This document shows positions 1 to 8,834 of a stretch of DNA of 64,000 nt, one piece after another. The DNA is from Halonotius sp046719765 (GTDB taxonomy: Archaea > Halobacteriota > Halobacteria > Halobacteriales > Haloferacaceae). The stretch is from assembly GCF_046719765.1 (NCBI RefSeq), contig NZ_JABEBY010000006.1, forward strand, positions 109,119 through 173,118, read 5' to 3'. How positions within the stretch are numbered: the stretch's first letter is position 1; every line of letters starts with the position of its first letter. The notes below the pieces were generated by a model. The model made no database searches, had not been told where the DNA came from, and saw only the letters and a list, made by a program, of their open reading frames with translations. The translations under genes and the position numbers were made by a program.

Positions 1-2777
1 TGCGGACGGACGACTTCTATTGGACTGACGAGGTGTACCAGATATACGGGCTCTCGACGGATACCGAAATCACCAGCGAGCGCGGTATCGCGGCCTATCA
101 CCCAGCTGATCGCCCCGCAATCAAAGACGCCTTTGAGCGGGCGGTTGACGCCGGCGACGCCTACGATCTCGAACTGCGGCTGATTGACGACACCGACACG
201 GTTCGCTGGGTGCGGACGCGCGGCGAACCACAGTTCGACGACGATGGCGACGTGATTCGCGTTCGCGGCACGATTCAGGATATTACCGAGCGAAAAGCCC
301 GGGAGGGCGAACTCCAACAGATGCGCAACGCCGTTGACGCGGCTCCAATCGGCATCGTGGTCAGTGACCCAACACAGGAAGACAACCCACTCGTCTATGT
401 GAACGATGGATTCGTCGAGCAGACGGGCTATACGCGTCAGGAGACGCTCGGTCGAAACTGTCGATTCTTACAGGGCGAGGAGACTGACGAGGAAACGGTT
501 GCAGAACTCCGAGCGGCGATTGATGCCGCGGAGCCGGCGTCAGTAACGATCCGCAACTATCGCGCCGACGGCTCGGCGTTCTGGAACCACCTTGAGATCG
601 CCCCTGTCACCGACGAATCGGGAACCCTGGTCAACTACATCGGTTTCCAGCAGGATGTCACCGAACGAAAAGAACGACAGGAAGCACTCAAACAAACACG
701 GCAACGGCTTGGATTGGTACTTTCGGAGACAGATACCGGTGTGTGGACATTTCACCCCGCGTCGGATACGATCACCCCGATTGAGTTTCCGGAGGGACTC
801 GGGCTTGCCGAGGACGCGAGCGGTGTCGACGCCTATCTGGAACAGATTCACCCAGCAGATCGGGACACTGTCAAAGCGCACATCCGATCGGCGATCGATT
901 CACACGAGAGCTTTGACGTTGAGTTTCGGCTTGATACCGACGAGTACGAACGGTGGCTGCGCTCACACGGCACCGTCATCACCGACCCCGATGGCACCGA
1001 CCGGGTTGTCGGGATTACGACGGAGATCACCGAACGTGTCCATCGGACGACCGCACTTGAGAAACGGGAGCGGTTGCTTCGTGAACTCCACACCGCGACT
1101 CGTCAGTACTACCCGCTTGAGTCGAAGCAGGCACTCGCCGAATTCGTCATTGAGTTTCTGGAAACCGCGTTAGATCTCACCTACGCGAGTATGAAGCTGT
1201 TTGACGACGACACCGGTGTGCTTCGATCGGTTTGTGACTCAGCCGCCTTTGGGGAGCTTCCAGACTCGCTTGCGACCGTTGCGCCGGGCGACAATCCTGT
1301 GTGGGAGGCATACCGGAGCGGAGAATCACACCGTATCAACACACCACGGTTTGATAGCGTAGCCGAGGGACTACCCGTCAGTTTCAGTCAACTCGTTGCT
1401 GTTCCCGTCGGCGATTTCGGTGTTGTCGCCGTCTACCTTCCTGCGGAGGCGGAACTCACCAACGTCGATATCGATATCGTTGAGGTCGTTGCGACAAACG
1501 CCGAAGCCGTGCTTCGTGGGTTCGAAAGTGCCGAAAGTCAGGCCCAACTCGCTGACCAACTTTCGACCCAACGGGCACACGTCGATACGTTACAGGCTGT
1601 CGTTGACACAACCCAGGCGATACAAGATCGCGTTTCACAGGCTGACAGCCGGTCTGAACTCGATGCTGCCGTCTGTGAGGAGCTCGCGACACCAGCCCCA
1701 GTTGATTTTGTGTGGATCGGCCGGCCACGCGCGACCGAGACCACACTGACAGTAACAGCGTCAGCCGGTGACGGAGAGCAGTATCTTGATACCGTCCGCT
1801 CGGCGCATGCGTGTTCGCTTCCGGCACATATCGCGGCAACGGAACGTGACCCGTTCAGCAGCAACGCCATCTCCCAGCACGTCCAGGACACGGACTGGGC
1901 AAAAGAAGCACTGTCATATGGGTACCGTGCCGTGTTGAGCGTCCCGCTTGTTCATGACGATGTGCTGTACGGCGTGCTCACCGCCTACTCCGCAGACGAC
2001 GATGCGTTCGACGAGATGTATACGAATCTGCTCACCGACGCGTCGTCGCTGCTGGTGAACTACACCCGCGTGCTTGATCAACGGTCGCTTGGATCGAATC
2101 ACACGCCGACGACGGTGACGTTTGAACTTACTGATGACTCTCATCCGCTGCAACGACTTGCCGCGGCGACAACAAGCGAGATTCGGCTCAAAACGATCGT
2201 CCGTGCTACCGATGACACGGTGACAGTGATGGCAGCGGTCACCGACGGCGACCGCCAGGCGGTGTGTGAGTATGCGTCGACGGCAACAGGGATCAACTCG
2301 GCCACCCCCTTTGGCACCGATGATTCCCAACAACTTCTGCTTGAACTGCCGAGGCCATTCTTCGCAACAGCAGTCGAACAGTACGGCGGGCAACTGCTCA
2401 CCGCAACCGTGACACCGGCGTCAACCCGGATTCAGCTCCGGATCACGAACGGTGTCCCACGGCGGCCACTCTTCGAGTTCATCACCACACAGTTCGAGGA
2501 CGCCGAGTTGATCGCCCAAGAGGAGCGACCGGCTGCAGCAATGGATGACACGGACACACTCGATGAACTGACCGAGCGACAGCGGGAGATATTGAACGCA
2601 GCCTACTACGGCGGCTACTATGAAACCCCACGAGATATAACGGGTGAGGAGCTCGCAGCAAGCTTCGACATCTCAAGTCCAGCGGTGTACAACCATCTCC
2701 AGGCTGCCCATAAAAAGCTCCTCCGGCAGACGCTTGACGACGAGCCAGCCGCTCAGCCTATGGGGTTAGACAGTTAA
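1..2777 (+). CDS. Bat-type regulator with LOV domain (5' partial)
   Basis: Bacterio-opsin-activator-like one-component regulator, truncated by the window edge: the frame stays open to base 3 and reads a PAS-like RTDDFYWTDE before the first GTG at 33. Counting from that GTG, the order is a partial PAS domain (to about 88), a LOV-type PAS domain (about 95-212), a third PAS domain (about 227-335), two GAF-like regions (about 345-500 and 530-690), a Bat domain (about 700-835) and an HTH_10 DNA-binding domain (about 850-902). The LOV domain has the flavin-cysteine motif GRNCRFLQ with Cys143, plus the NYRADG, FWN and GFQQDVT segments that contact FMN in known LOV domains. The family controls genes in response to light or redox. 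No opsin gene is next to it, so its targets are unknown. The domain calls are firm; blue-light sensing is an inference from the motif. Confidence 0.9.
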   Translation, partial: RTDDFYWTDEVYQIYGLSTDTEITSERGIAAYHPADRPAIKDAFERAVDAGDAYDLELRLIDDTDTVRWVRTRGEPQFDDDGDVIRVRGTIQDITERKAREGELQQMRNAVDAAPIGIVVSDPTQEDNPLVYVNDGFVEQTGYTRQETLGRNCRFLQGEETDEETVAELRAAIDAAEPASVTIRNYRADGSAFWNHLEIAPVTDESGTLVNYIGFQQDVTERKERQEALKQTRQRLGLVLSETDTGVWTFHPASDTITPIEFPEGLGLAEDASGVDAYLEQIHPADRDTVKAHIRSAIDSHESFDVEFRLDTDEYERWLRSHGTVITDPDGTDRVVGITTEITERVHRTTALEKRERLLRELHTATRQYYPLESKQALAEFVIEFLETALDLTYASMKLFDDDTGVLRSVCDSAAFGELPDSLATVAPGDNPVWEAYRSGESHRINTPRFDSVAEGLPVSFSQLVAVPVGDFGVVAVYLPAEAELTNVDIDIVEVVATNAEAVLRGFESAESQAQLADQLSTQRAHVDTLQAVVDTTQAIQDRVSQADSRSELDAAVCEELATPAPVDFVWIGRPRATETTLTVTASAGDGEQYLDTVRSAHACSLPAHIAATERDPFSSNAISQHVQDTDWAKEALSYGYRAVLSVPLVHDDVLYGVLTAYSADDDAFDEMYTNLLTDASSLLVNYTRVLDQRSLGSNHTPTTVTFELTDDSHPLQRLAAATTSEIRLKTIVRATDDTVTVMAAVTDGDRQAVCEYASTATGINSATPFGTDDSQQLLLELPRPFFATAVEQYGGQLLTATVTPASTRIQLRITNGVPRRPLFEFITTQFEDAELIAQEERPAAAMDDTDTLDELTERQREILNAAYYGGYYETPRDITGEELAASFDISSPAVYNHLQAAHKKLLRQTLDDEPAAQPMGLDS

Positions 2778-2848
2778 CAATCGCACACAGCGAGAGGTTA
2801 ACCGATTAGCTAGCAGCTTGAACCCATGTCTCACCGTTTGTCTGTGCT

Positions 2849-5311
2849 ATGGGTCTGACACACTTCCTTCGGCTTGATCGGTTGAATCTCCGTGCCAAGT
2901 TGATCGCGACATTTGTCGTCGTCGCACTCCTTGTCGGTGTGACAGGAGCGGTTGGCTACCAGGGCGCGTCAGCTCTTGATCACGAGGCACATCTCATCGC
3001 ACAGAACGGCGAAAACATGGATCATGCCGCCGAGATGCTCGTTGGCATCGAAAAGCAACAGGTCGCTGTTCAGGCAACTGAGCTCGGTGAGCCCGGCGCG
3101 CAGGCCGAGTTCGAGGCGGGAGACACGCTGTTCTCTGAACACGCGGCCGCGATGGATACATCGGCCGCGATGGGCACTTCCGGTGAGTTGGAGACCCAAC
3201 TCGCCGAGATCCAGACAACACACGACGAGTACAACGCGCTTGCAGCCACATACTTCGAGGCGAAAGCAAACGGCAACGAGGAGCGTGCCGCCGAGACGCT
3301 GGCGGAGATGGGCACACTCCGCACTGAACTAGAGGAGCAGGCACACACGCTTGAATCGCTGTCGGGTGACGCGATGACCGCTCAGGTTGCGGCCGCCGAC
3401 AGCACGACACAAACCGTCCACATGGAGATCATCGGGCTGACGCTTGTGGCGTTTCTGCTTGCGATCGGGCTCGGCGTCATCCTGAGTCGACACATGACAC
3501 CGCCGATCAAACGGCTCGCTGCGTCTGCCACCGACATCAGCGACGGGAAGTTGGATACGGAGCTACCGACGCATTCGATGGACGACGAGATCGGGAAGAT
3601 GGTGGATGCATTCGGCGACATGCAGCGAAACTTAGAGAATATGTTCGGCGAGCTACACGACGTGAGCCAGAACCTCAAGACGGGCGATCTCGATCAGGAG
3701 ATCAGCACCGACTACCCGGGCACCTACGGCGACATCATGACCGGTGTCGACGAGGGCACTGACCAGTTGACAACCAGTTTCGCGGATATCGAAGACGCCA
3801 GTGAGGCACTCCGAACCGGGCAGCTTGAGCAATCGATCAACACGGATCGCCCGGGACAGTACGGGGCTGTCCTGACGGATTTCAAACGCGGTAGCGACCA
3901 ACTCGCCGACAGCTTTGGCCAGATCTCGACGGCCAGCCAGCAGCTCAAACGCGGCAACCTCGATCAGTCGATCGATGACGACTACCCTGGCGAGTACGGG
4001 ACTGTGCTGACGAATCTCGATGACGGGATCGCCCAATTACGTTCAAGTATCCGGGAGGTACAGACCGTGGCCGACGATGTTGCCGTCGCTGCAGAAGAGG
4101 TGTCGGCCAGCACCGAGGAGATCCAAACCGCAAGCACCGATGTCGCGGAGTCGGTCGAAGAGATCTCACGCGGTGCTGACGATCAAAGCGAGGATCTCGC
4201 CACCGTCTCAAATGAGATGAACGATATGTCCGCGACCGTCGAGGAGATCGCCTCCTCGGCCGAAGAGGTCGCTGCAACCGCTCATACGGCGGTTGAACGG
4301 AGCGAAACCGGCAGCGACAACGCCGGGGCCGCGAAAACCGAGATCGCCGCGATCGAATCGCAGGCCCAAGCCGCCTCCTCGCAGGTTCGGTCACTTGACG
4401 ACGAGATGGAGGCAATCGGCGACATCGTCGATATGATCTCGGATATCGCCGAACAGACCAACATCCTCGCACTGAACGCCTCGATCGAAGCCGCGAAAGC
4501 CGATGGTGCTGGCGACGGCTTCGCGGTCGTAGCCAGAGAGGTCAAAACGCTCGCCGAGGAGGCTGGCGAGGCCACCGCGGATATCGAAGCCCGGATCGAA
4601 GAGATCCAGTCGATGACCGGCGAGACCGTCGACGATATCGAGTCGATGAACGAACGGGTGCAGTCAGGGGCCGACACGATCGAGAGCGCGATCGAGATGT
4701 TCGATGAGATCGCCGATGCCGTCGACGAAGCCGAACGCGGTATCGACGAGATCAGCCGGGCGACAGACGACCAGGCCGCCTCAACCGAGGAGGTCGTCTC
4801 CATGGTTGAGGAGGTCTCTGCCGTCAGCCAACAGACCGCGGCTGAGGCGACCGATGTCTCCGCGGCAACGGAGGAAACGGCTTCCTCACTGTCGGAGGCG
4901 GCGACAAACGTCCAACAGCTCTCCCAACTCGCCGACAATCTGCACGACAACGTCGCGGACTTCAACGTCGGCGGTCAGGCGGCAGCGACCAGCGACACCA
5001 CAGCCGCGACCGACACACAACCAGCGGCGCAGAAGCCACAGCCAGCCGAGTCAGCGTCGACACCACCGTCAACCAGTCCCTCGGCAGATCACGCGCCACC
5101 AACCGATACCTCCACACGCTCAGCGGCGGCCGAGACCGCCACCAACGCGGACACAGGCGGCACAACACAACTGACAGCACAGGACTCGGAGCCAGCCGAA
5201 CCGGAGGCCAACGGGCATGTTGCATGGGCGGATGTCAGTGATTCGTCTTCTGATGAATTCGCTCACAGCAACGGCTCAGGGGACGACGAGTCTGACATCG
5301 AGGAGCTGTAG
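2849..5311 (+). CDS. Methyl-accepting chemotaxis (Htr-type) transducer
   Basis: Membrane chemoreceptor of 820 aa. TM1 is at about 17-39, an extracellular four-helix-like sensor follows to about 190, TM2 is at about 192-212, and then comes a HAMP domain. Three tandem 45-residue HAMP-like repeats start at residues 273, 318 and 363, each with the pattern S-x-x-L-(K/R)-x-G-x-L-(D/E)-Q and a (D/R)YPG/RPGxYG turn. The cytoplasmic coiled-coil signalling domain has the universal hairpin tip EQTNILALNASIEAA near residue 535, the CheA/CheW contact site. The last 130 residues are a low-complexity Ala/Thr/Pro/Ser tail. No known ligand-binding family was recognised in the sensor. The TAG stop shares one base with the GTG start of cheD, so the two are co-transcribed and CheD probably acts on this receptor. 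Confidence 0.95.
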   Translation: MGLTHFLRLDRLNLRAKLIATFVVVALLVGVTGAVGYQGASALDHEAHLIAQNGENMDHAAEMLVGIEKQQVAVQATELGEPGAQAEFEAGDTLFSEHAAAMDTSAAMGTSGELETQLAEIQTTHDEYNALAATYFEAKANGNEERAAETLAEMGTLRTELEEQAHTLESLSGDAMTAQVAAADSTTQTVHMEIIGLTLVAFLLAIGLGVILSRHMTPPIKRLAASATDISDGKLDTELPTHSMDDEIGKMVDAFGDMQRNLENMFGELHDVSQNLKTGDLDQEISTDYPGTYGDIMTGVDEGTDQLTTSFADIEDASEALRTGQLEQSINTDRPGQYGAVLTDFKRGSDQLADSFGQISTASQQLKRGNLDQSIDDDYPGEYGTVLTNLDDGIAQLRSSIREVQTVADDVAVAAEEVSASTEEIQTASTDVAESVEEISRGADDQSEDLATVSNEMNDMSATVEEIASSAEEVAATAHTAVERSETGSDNAGAAKTEIAAIESQAQAASSQVRSLDDEMEAIGDIVDMISDIAEQTNILALNASIEAAKADGAGDGFAVVAREVKTLAEEAGEATADIEARIEEIQSMTGETVDDIESMNERVQSGADTIESAIEMFDEIADAVDEAERGIDEISRATDDQAASTEEVVSMVEEVSAVSQQTAAEATDVSAATEETASSLSEAATNVQQLSQLADNLHDNVADFNVGGQAAATSDTTAATDTQPAAQKPQPAESASTPPSTSPSADHAPPTDTSTRSAAAETATNADTGGTTQLTAQDSEPAEPEANGHVAWADVSDSSSDEFAHSNGSGDDESDIEEL

Positions 5312-5844
5312 TGCCGGTTGCGATGCACCAGACAAATGAGGCACCCGACGCTGCCACACCCAGCCGACCATCTCGCCGGCATGTCCGCATCGGCGAGTAC
5401 GCGGTCACCGAGACGGGCTGTGAGCTGGCCACCTATGGGCTGGGGTCGTGTCTGGGTGTTGCACTCTCCGACACGCAGGCCGGCGTCGCCGGCTTAGCAC
5501 ATATCAAACGCCCGCGTGCAACGGAGCAGCAGGCCACACTCGATGCTGTGTTTGCGGATACCGGGATCGAGCTGCTGTACAGGGAGCTGCAATCCGCCGG
5601 TGCGACACGTCGTTACACGGTGGCGACACTCGCTGGCGGCGTCGACATGCGAAACAACTCGGCCGCTGTCGGGCGGGGGATCGGTGACCGAAATATCGAA
5701 CAGGCAGTCGCAACGCTTCGCACTCTCGATATCACGGTTGCAGCCACGGATGTCGGTGGAGAGGTCGTTCGCTCGGTGTACCTCGATGGTGCTACCGGAG
5801 CGGTGACTATCGAAACGACGTGCGGTGACCGATATCGTCTCTGA
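5311..5844 (+). CDS. cheD: CheD, chemoreceptor glutamine deamidase
   Basis: CheD deamidates, and in some systems demethylates, glutamines or glutamate esters in chemotaxis receptors. It also couples to CheC/CheY in archaea. The family core is visible: ATYGLGSCLGVALSD supplies the catalytic Cys and Thr, and AGLAHIKRP supplies the catalytic His. Translation can begin at the GTG that overlaps the transducer stop (TAGTG), or at the ATG four codons later (5323). The length of 177 aa is normal for the family once a short N-terminal extension is allowed. It lies directly behind a receptor gene rather than in a full che operon, and no other che or archaellum gene is in the window. Confidence 0.92.
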   Translation: MPVAMHQTNEAPDAATPSRPSRRHVRIGEYAVTETGCELATYGLGSCLGVALSDTQAGVAGLAHIKRPRATEQQATLDAVFADTGIELLYRELQSAGATRRYTVATLAGGVDMRNNSAAVGRGIGDRNIEQAVATLRTLDITVAATDVGGEVVRSVYLDGATGAVTIETTCGDRYRL

Positions 5845-5867
5845 GGCACTTCTCACCGGTTCCTCTA

Positions 5868-5877
5868 CCACTTTTTA
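5868..5877 (+). terminator. T-tract after cheD
   Basis: A run of five T (5872-5876) lies about 28 bases after the cheD stop, in otherwise GC-rich sequence. Haloarchaeal transcripts often end at such oligo-T tracts. No strong hairpin precedes it. Confidence 0.35.
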
Positions 5878-5966
5878 CAGTGATTTGGTCACTCTGTGTG
5901 TCGTGTACGAGCAACTGCCTCGCAGACAGCCGACCGAGCTCACGCGGCACCGCCGACATATCGAGG

Positions 5967-6248
5967 TTACCCGAAGAGGCTCCCTCGTGGCCCAGTATCC
6001 TGCTGGTTGAGTGCGCCCGCATGCGGGAGTTGTGTTGCACAGCCACCACAGTAGCGGTAGTCGGCATCGTTGGCGGTACCGCACTCGGGGCAGTCGATGA
6101 CGCCGTTCTCGACTGTCGCCGCGTCGGCGTCGGTGGTGGCAGCGGCCTGCTGGCGGCGGTAGGTGCCGTAAAGCACCACGAGGTGGGCCGCGACGCCGGC
6201 GAGCAGCACGCCGAGATACCACTGGCTGTCGAGCATGGTTGCCTCCAT
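5967..6248 (-). CDS. Small membrane protein with zinc ribbon
   Basis: A 93-aa protein with one N-terminal membrane segment (about 10-30, WYLGVLLAGVAAHLVVLYG), a short Ala/Asp linker and a C-terminal zinc ribbon CPECG-x(10)-YCGGC (about 53-70). The four cysteines should bind one zinc on the cytoplasmic side. ATG starts are possible at 6248 or four codons later at 6236. The function is unknown. Single-TM plus double-zinc-ribbon proteins of this size are common in haloarchaea. It converges with cheD and is separated from sua5 by 59 bases. Confidence 0.75.
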   Translation of the reverse strand: MEATMLDSQWYLGVLLAGVAAHLVVLYGTYRRQQAAATTDADAATVENGVIDCPECGTANDADYRYCGGCATQLPHAGALNQQDTGPRGSLFG

Positions 6249-6307
6249 CAGTAACTATGACCGCGACACACAAACGAGTAGCTGTTTCTTTCAACTGGCG
6301 ACGCGGC

Positions 6308-6955
6308 TCAAGATTCGAACGCGAGCCCGTCGACAGCGGCCGCGAGATCGCTGGCGGTGATGTCGCCGTGTCGGAGGACCGCCGGCGTCGGGCCGGTGAG
6401 ATCGACGATGGTACTCGATTGGGTCGTTCCTCGCGCCTCGCCGTCGAGGATGTAGTCGACGCAGTCGCCGACCTGCTCGATGGCGAGGTCGAGATCAACG
6501 AGTTGGCCGTCGGCCTCTCCCGTGAGATTCGCCGAGGTCATACACAGCGGCTGGTCGACCGCCGCCGAGAGCTCACGCCACGTTGGATTCCCCAGACAGC
6601 CCAGCGCGACCGTCTCGCCGCCGGCAACGACGCGGTCGGGGACGGCGTCGGTCTTCGACAGAACGATATTGAGCGGCCCGGGCCAGAAGGCGTCGACGAG
6701 GTCGTCGACAACATCGGGCTGGTCGGCTGTTGCCCACGCCCGCCAGTCGGCTGGCTCGCGGATGAACAGCGTCAACGGGTCGGTCGGCGCGCGGTTTTTG
6801 ATCCGGAAGGCGCGCTCGATAGCCGCCTCGTTCCACGGATCGAGCGTGAGCGCGAGGTTGGTGTCACTGGGCGCGACGATCACGCCGCCGTCAAGAATGC
6901 AGTCGGCCGCGGTGGCGATTCCCGCCGCAGTCGGTTCGAGCCGTGTTGCGGTCAT
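6308..6955 (-). CDS. Sua5/YciO/YrdC family, threonylcarbamoyl-AMP synthase
   Basis: YrdC-fold protein that makes threonylcarbamoyl-AMP from threonine, bicarbonate and ATP for the t6A modification of ANN-decoding tRNAs. Family signatures are present: APSDTNLAL (usual PTDT), the nucleotide/threonine site RIKNRAPTDPLTLF, FWPGPLNIVL, and TSANLTGEAD. At 215 aa it is a stand-alone YrdC domain without the Sua5 C-terminal domain. The ATG at 6955 is preferred over a longer reading from 7006, because the extra 17 residues are unlike the family and would run into the region upstream of the gene. The related YciO proteins are less well defined, so the exact activity is inferred. Confidence 0.85.
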   Translation of the reverse strand: MTATRLEPTAAGIATAADCILDGGVIVAPSDTNLALTLDPWNEAAIERAFRIKNRAPTDPLTLFIREPADWRAWATADQPDVVDDLVDAFWPGPLNIVLSKTDAVPDRVVAGGETVALGCLGNPTWRELSAAVDQPLCMTSANLTGEADGQLVDLDLAIEQVGDCVDYILDGEARGTTQSSTIVDLTGPTPAVLRHGDITASDLAAAVDGLAFES

Positions 6956-7018
6956 GGCTGGTCGTGCGTCCCGATCCTGTTTGGTGGTTGTGCTCGCGTT
7001 TCGCAACCCGATTGCGGT

Positions 7019-7468
7019 CTACTCCGCGTGCCGGACGATATGTACGTCGTACTCGGGGTCTTTCGACAGCGGGCTGCCGACGCTCGTCACCGGCGTCGAG
7101 ATGCGGCCGGCGTTTTCGGTGCCGATAAAGACGATCGAGACATCCAGTTCGCCGGCGACACGGCGGACGGTGCGGGTGATATCGTCGATGGCAGTTGCGG
7201 TCAGGGCATCGTTTTCGGTCGGGGTTTCACACCGGAACCGCGCCTCAGGGGCCAACTCGGCGACGCGCTGTTCGAAGTTCGCACAGAGTTGGTCGATATC
7301 GAACGGCTCGCCGGCGTTGATCCAGCCGCGTTCGACCGCGAAGGAGCTGTCGTCGGGGACGACCGTCAGGACGACGACCGCCTCATCGCGGGTCTCGCCG
7401 AACTCGGTGGCGCGCCTGAGCGCGGTTGCTGCGAGGTCGGAGCCATCGAATGGAACGAGCAGTGTCAT
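7019..7468 (-). CDS. Universal stress protein (UspA family)
   Basis: A 149-aa single-domain Usp. The N-terminus MTLLVPFDGSDLAATALRRA matches the family start, with Asp near residue 8 for nucleotide contact. The C-terminal loop GTENAGRISTPVTSVGSPL corresponds to the usual G-x2-G-x9-GS ATP-binding loop but is degenerate, so ATP binding is uncertain. It ends in the typical DVHIVRH strand. It lies on the same strand as sua5 and crtB with short gaps. A specific stress role cannot be read from the sequence. Confidence 0.85.
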   Translation of the reverse strand: MTLLVPFDGSDLAATALRRATEFGETRDEAVVVLTVVPDDSSFAVERGWINAGEPFDIDQLCANFEQRVAELAPEARFRCETPTENDALTATAIDDITRTVRRVAGELDVSIVFIGTENAGRISTPVTSVGSPLSKDPEYDVHIVRHAE

Positions 7469-7531
7469 AGCTCGCGGTTTCGCATGCAGTCGGTTATAGC
7501 TCGTGTTGATCCCCGGCGTGTGAGAATCGCC

Positions 7532-8485
7532 TTACCGAACCGGGAGTCGGTCGACGAGCTTCCCGCCGCGGGTGAACATCCCGCCGCCGCTGTCGCCGGT
7601 GACCGCCCAGAAGACGGCTTCGGGATCCTTGTTCCAGATCCACTGCCACCGCGTTTTCGCCAGCAGATAGAGCTTGCGGGCGGTGCCCAGCTGTGGCGTC
7701 GCCGACAACACGTCGTAGTCGCGCTTGCGGATCAGCCGATGGTGGTCGGCATACAGCACCGCCGCCAGCAACACCGCCAGCTGGCAGTCCTCGGGGAGGT
7801 ATTTGATCCCCGCAACACCTTTCTCGTAGAGCTCTTCGGCGCGGTGGAGTTCGGTCTGCATGACCGCCGCGAAGTTTTCATCCATCTCGAAGTTCCGGAT
7901 CTGCTCGTTGGTGACGCCGTGTTGGGCCAGCGTCGACTGGGGGAGGTAGATCCGGTCGCGCTCGACGATATCCTCTCGGACATCCCGCAGAAAGTTGGTG
8001 AGTTGGAAGGCTTCGCCCAACGCTGTCGCATGCGGGAGGGCCTTCTCGGGGTCGTCGGGGTTCATCACGTCGGTCATCATCCGACCGACCGCCGAGGCTG
8101 AGCCGTCCATGTAGGCCTCCAACTCGTCGTAGGTGGCGTACTCGTCGGTATCGATATCCGACACCATCGCATCGATGAAGACCTCGATGTCCTCGTCAGT
8201 GAGGTCGTACTCCTCGCGGAGTTCCGAAAAGGCCGCGAGGACGGGGTCATCAGTCGCCTGCTCGCCGAGGGCGGCCGCCCGAATCGCTTCGAGTTCGGCG
8301 CGCTGCTCGGCGGGGGCGACCCCGTCGGCGTCGTCGACGACCTCGTCGGCAACGCGGAAGAAGGCATACAGGACGTAGGTCGCCTCGCGGACGCGCTCGG
8401 GCAGCAGCCGGGTCGCGAGGTGGAAGGTCTTGCCAGTCTGCTGTTGGATGGATTTGCTCCGGGCGATTTGGTCGTCGTCTACCAT
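7532..8485 (-). CDS. crtB: Phytoene synthase
   Basis: Condenses two geranylgeranyl diphosphates to phytoene, the first committed step of carotenoid synthesis. It is a squalene/phytoene synthase of about 317 aa. The two Mg-binding aspartate motifs are DEVVDDAD and NFLRDVREDIVERDRIYLP. The ATG at 8485 (MVDDDQIARSKSIQQQTG) is chosen because it fits the usual haloarchaeal N-terminus; the frame could extend to 8578, but those 31 residues are not family-like. It is on the same strand as the crtD-lyeJ-cruF operon and separated from it only by a zinc micro-protein gene, so this locus encodes the entry and the C50 end of the pathway. The phytoene desaturase for the steps between may lie elsewhere. Confidence 0.93.
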   Translation of the reverse strand: MVDDDQIARSKSIQQQTGKTFHLATRLLPERVREATYVLYAFFRVADEVVDDADGVAPAEQRAELEAIRAAALGEQATDDPVLAAFSELREEYDLTDEDIEVFIDAMVSDIDTDEYATYDELEAYMDGSASAVGRMMTDVMNPDDPEKALPHATALGEAFQLTNFLRDVREDIVERDRIYLPQSTLAQHGVTNEQIRNFEMDENFAAVMQTELHRAEELYEKGVAGIKYLPEDCQLAVLLAAVLYADHHRLIRKRDYDVLSATPQLGTARKLYLLAKTRWQWIWNKDPEAVFWAVTGDSGGGMFTRGGKLVDRLPVR

Positions 8486-8655
8486 GTCAATGTAGGGGGT
8501 AGTCGGGGGCCAGTCGTCGGTCTCGTCGGCCGGTTCCGGCGGCACGGCACATATCGGCAGTAGGGCCGCAAGCGACATAACAGTTCGTGAACCGCCCCCG
8601 TTTTGTGCCGTTTGTCAGCCGCCTGTGGCAGGTGGTCGCAGACGAGCGACAGCAC

Positions 8656-8784
8656 CTAGTAGAACGTATCCGCACAGTCGTAGACGACGCCGTGGGTCGG
8701 GCAGATGTACTTACAGTGGCGGTGGTGCATCGACTCGCCGCAGAGCGGACAGGGCCGGCCGGGCGGCGTCTCGCTGTCGGCCAT
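8656..8784 (-). CDS. 42-aa zinc-finger micro-protein
   Basis: Read directly from the minus strand: 42 codons from ATG (8784) to TAG. The product contains RPCPLCGES (Cys12, Cys15), HHRHCKYICPTHG (Cys24, Cys28, His31) and YDCADTFY (Cys37) before the stop. The closely spaced Cys and His residues are those of the small CPxCG zinc-finger proteins found across haloarchaea. It lies between cruF and crtB on the same strand, with 50 bases to the cruF stop. Function is unknown; possible roles are in gene regulation or pigment control. Confidence 0.8.
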   Translation of the reverse strand: MADSETPPGRPCPLCGESMHHRHCKYICPTHGVVYDCADTFY

Positions 8785-8834
8785 ACCGGTGCCAGGGCGG
8801 CCAGCCAATTAGGTTTCGCGGTCGCCACAACGAA

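Noticed and set aside
2141..2401. Short minus-strand open frames inside the Bat-type gene
   Set aside because: Antisense shadows with no ribosome site, motif or promoter.
6239..8101. 620-codon plus-strand open frame
   Set aside because: Antisense to sua5, usp and crtB; long only because GC-rich coding DNA lacks stops on the other strand. No family-like motifs.
8486..8578. 31-residue N-terminal extension of CrtB
   Set aside because: Pro-rich and not family-like; ATG 8485 matches the usual start.
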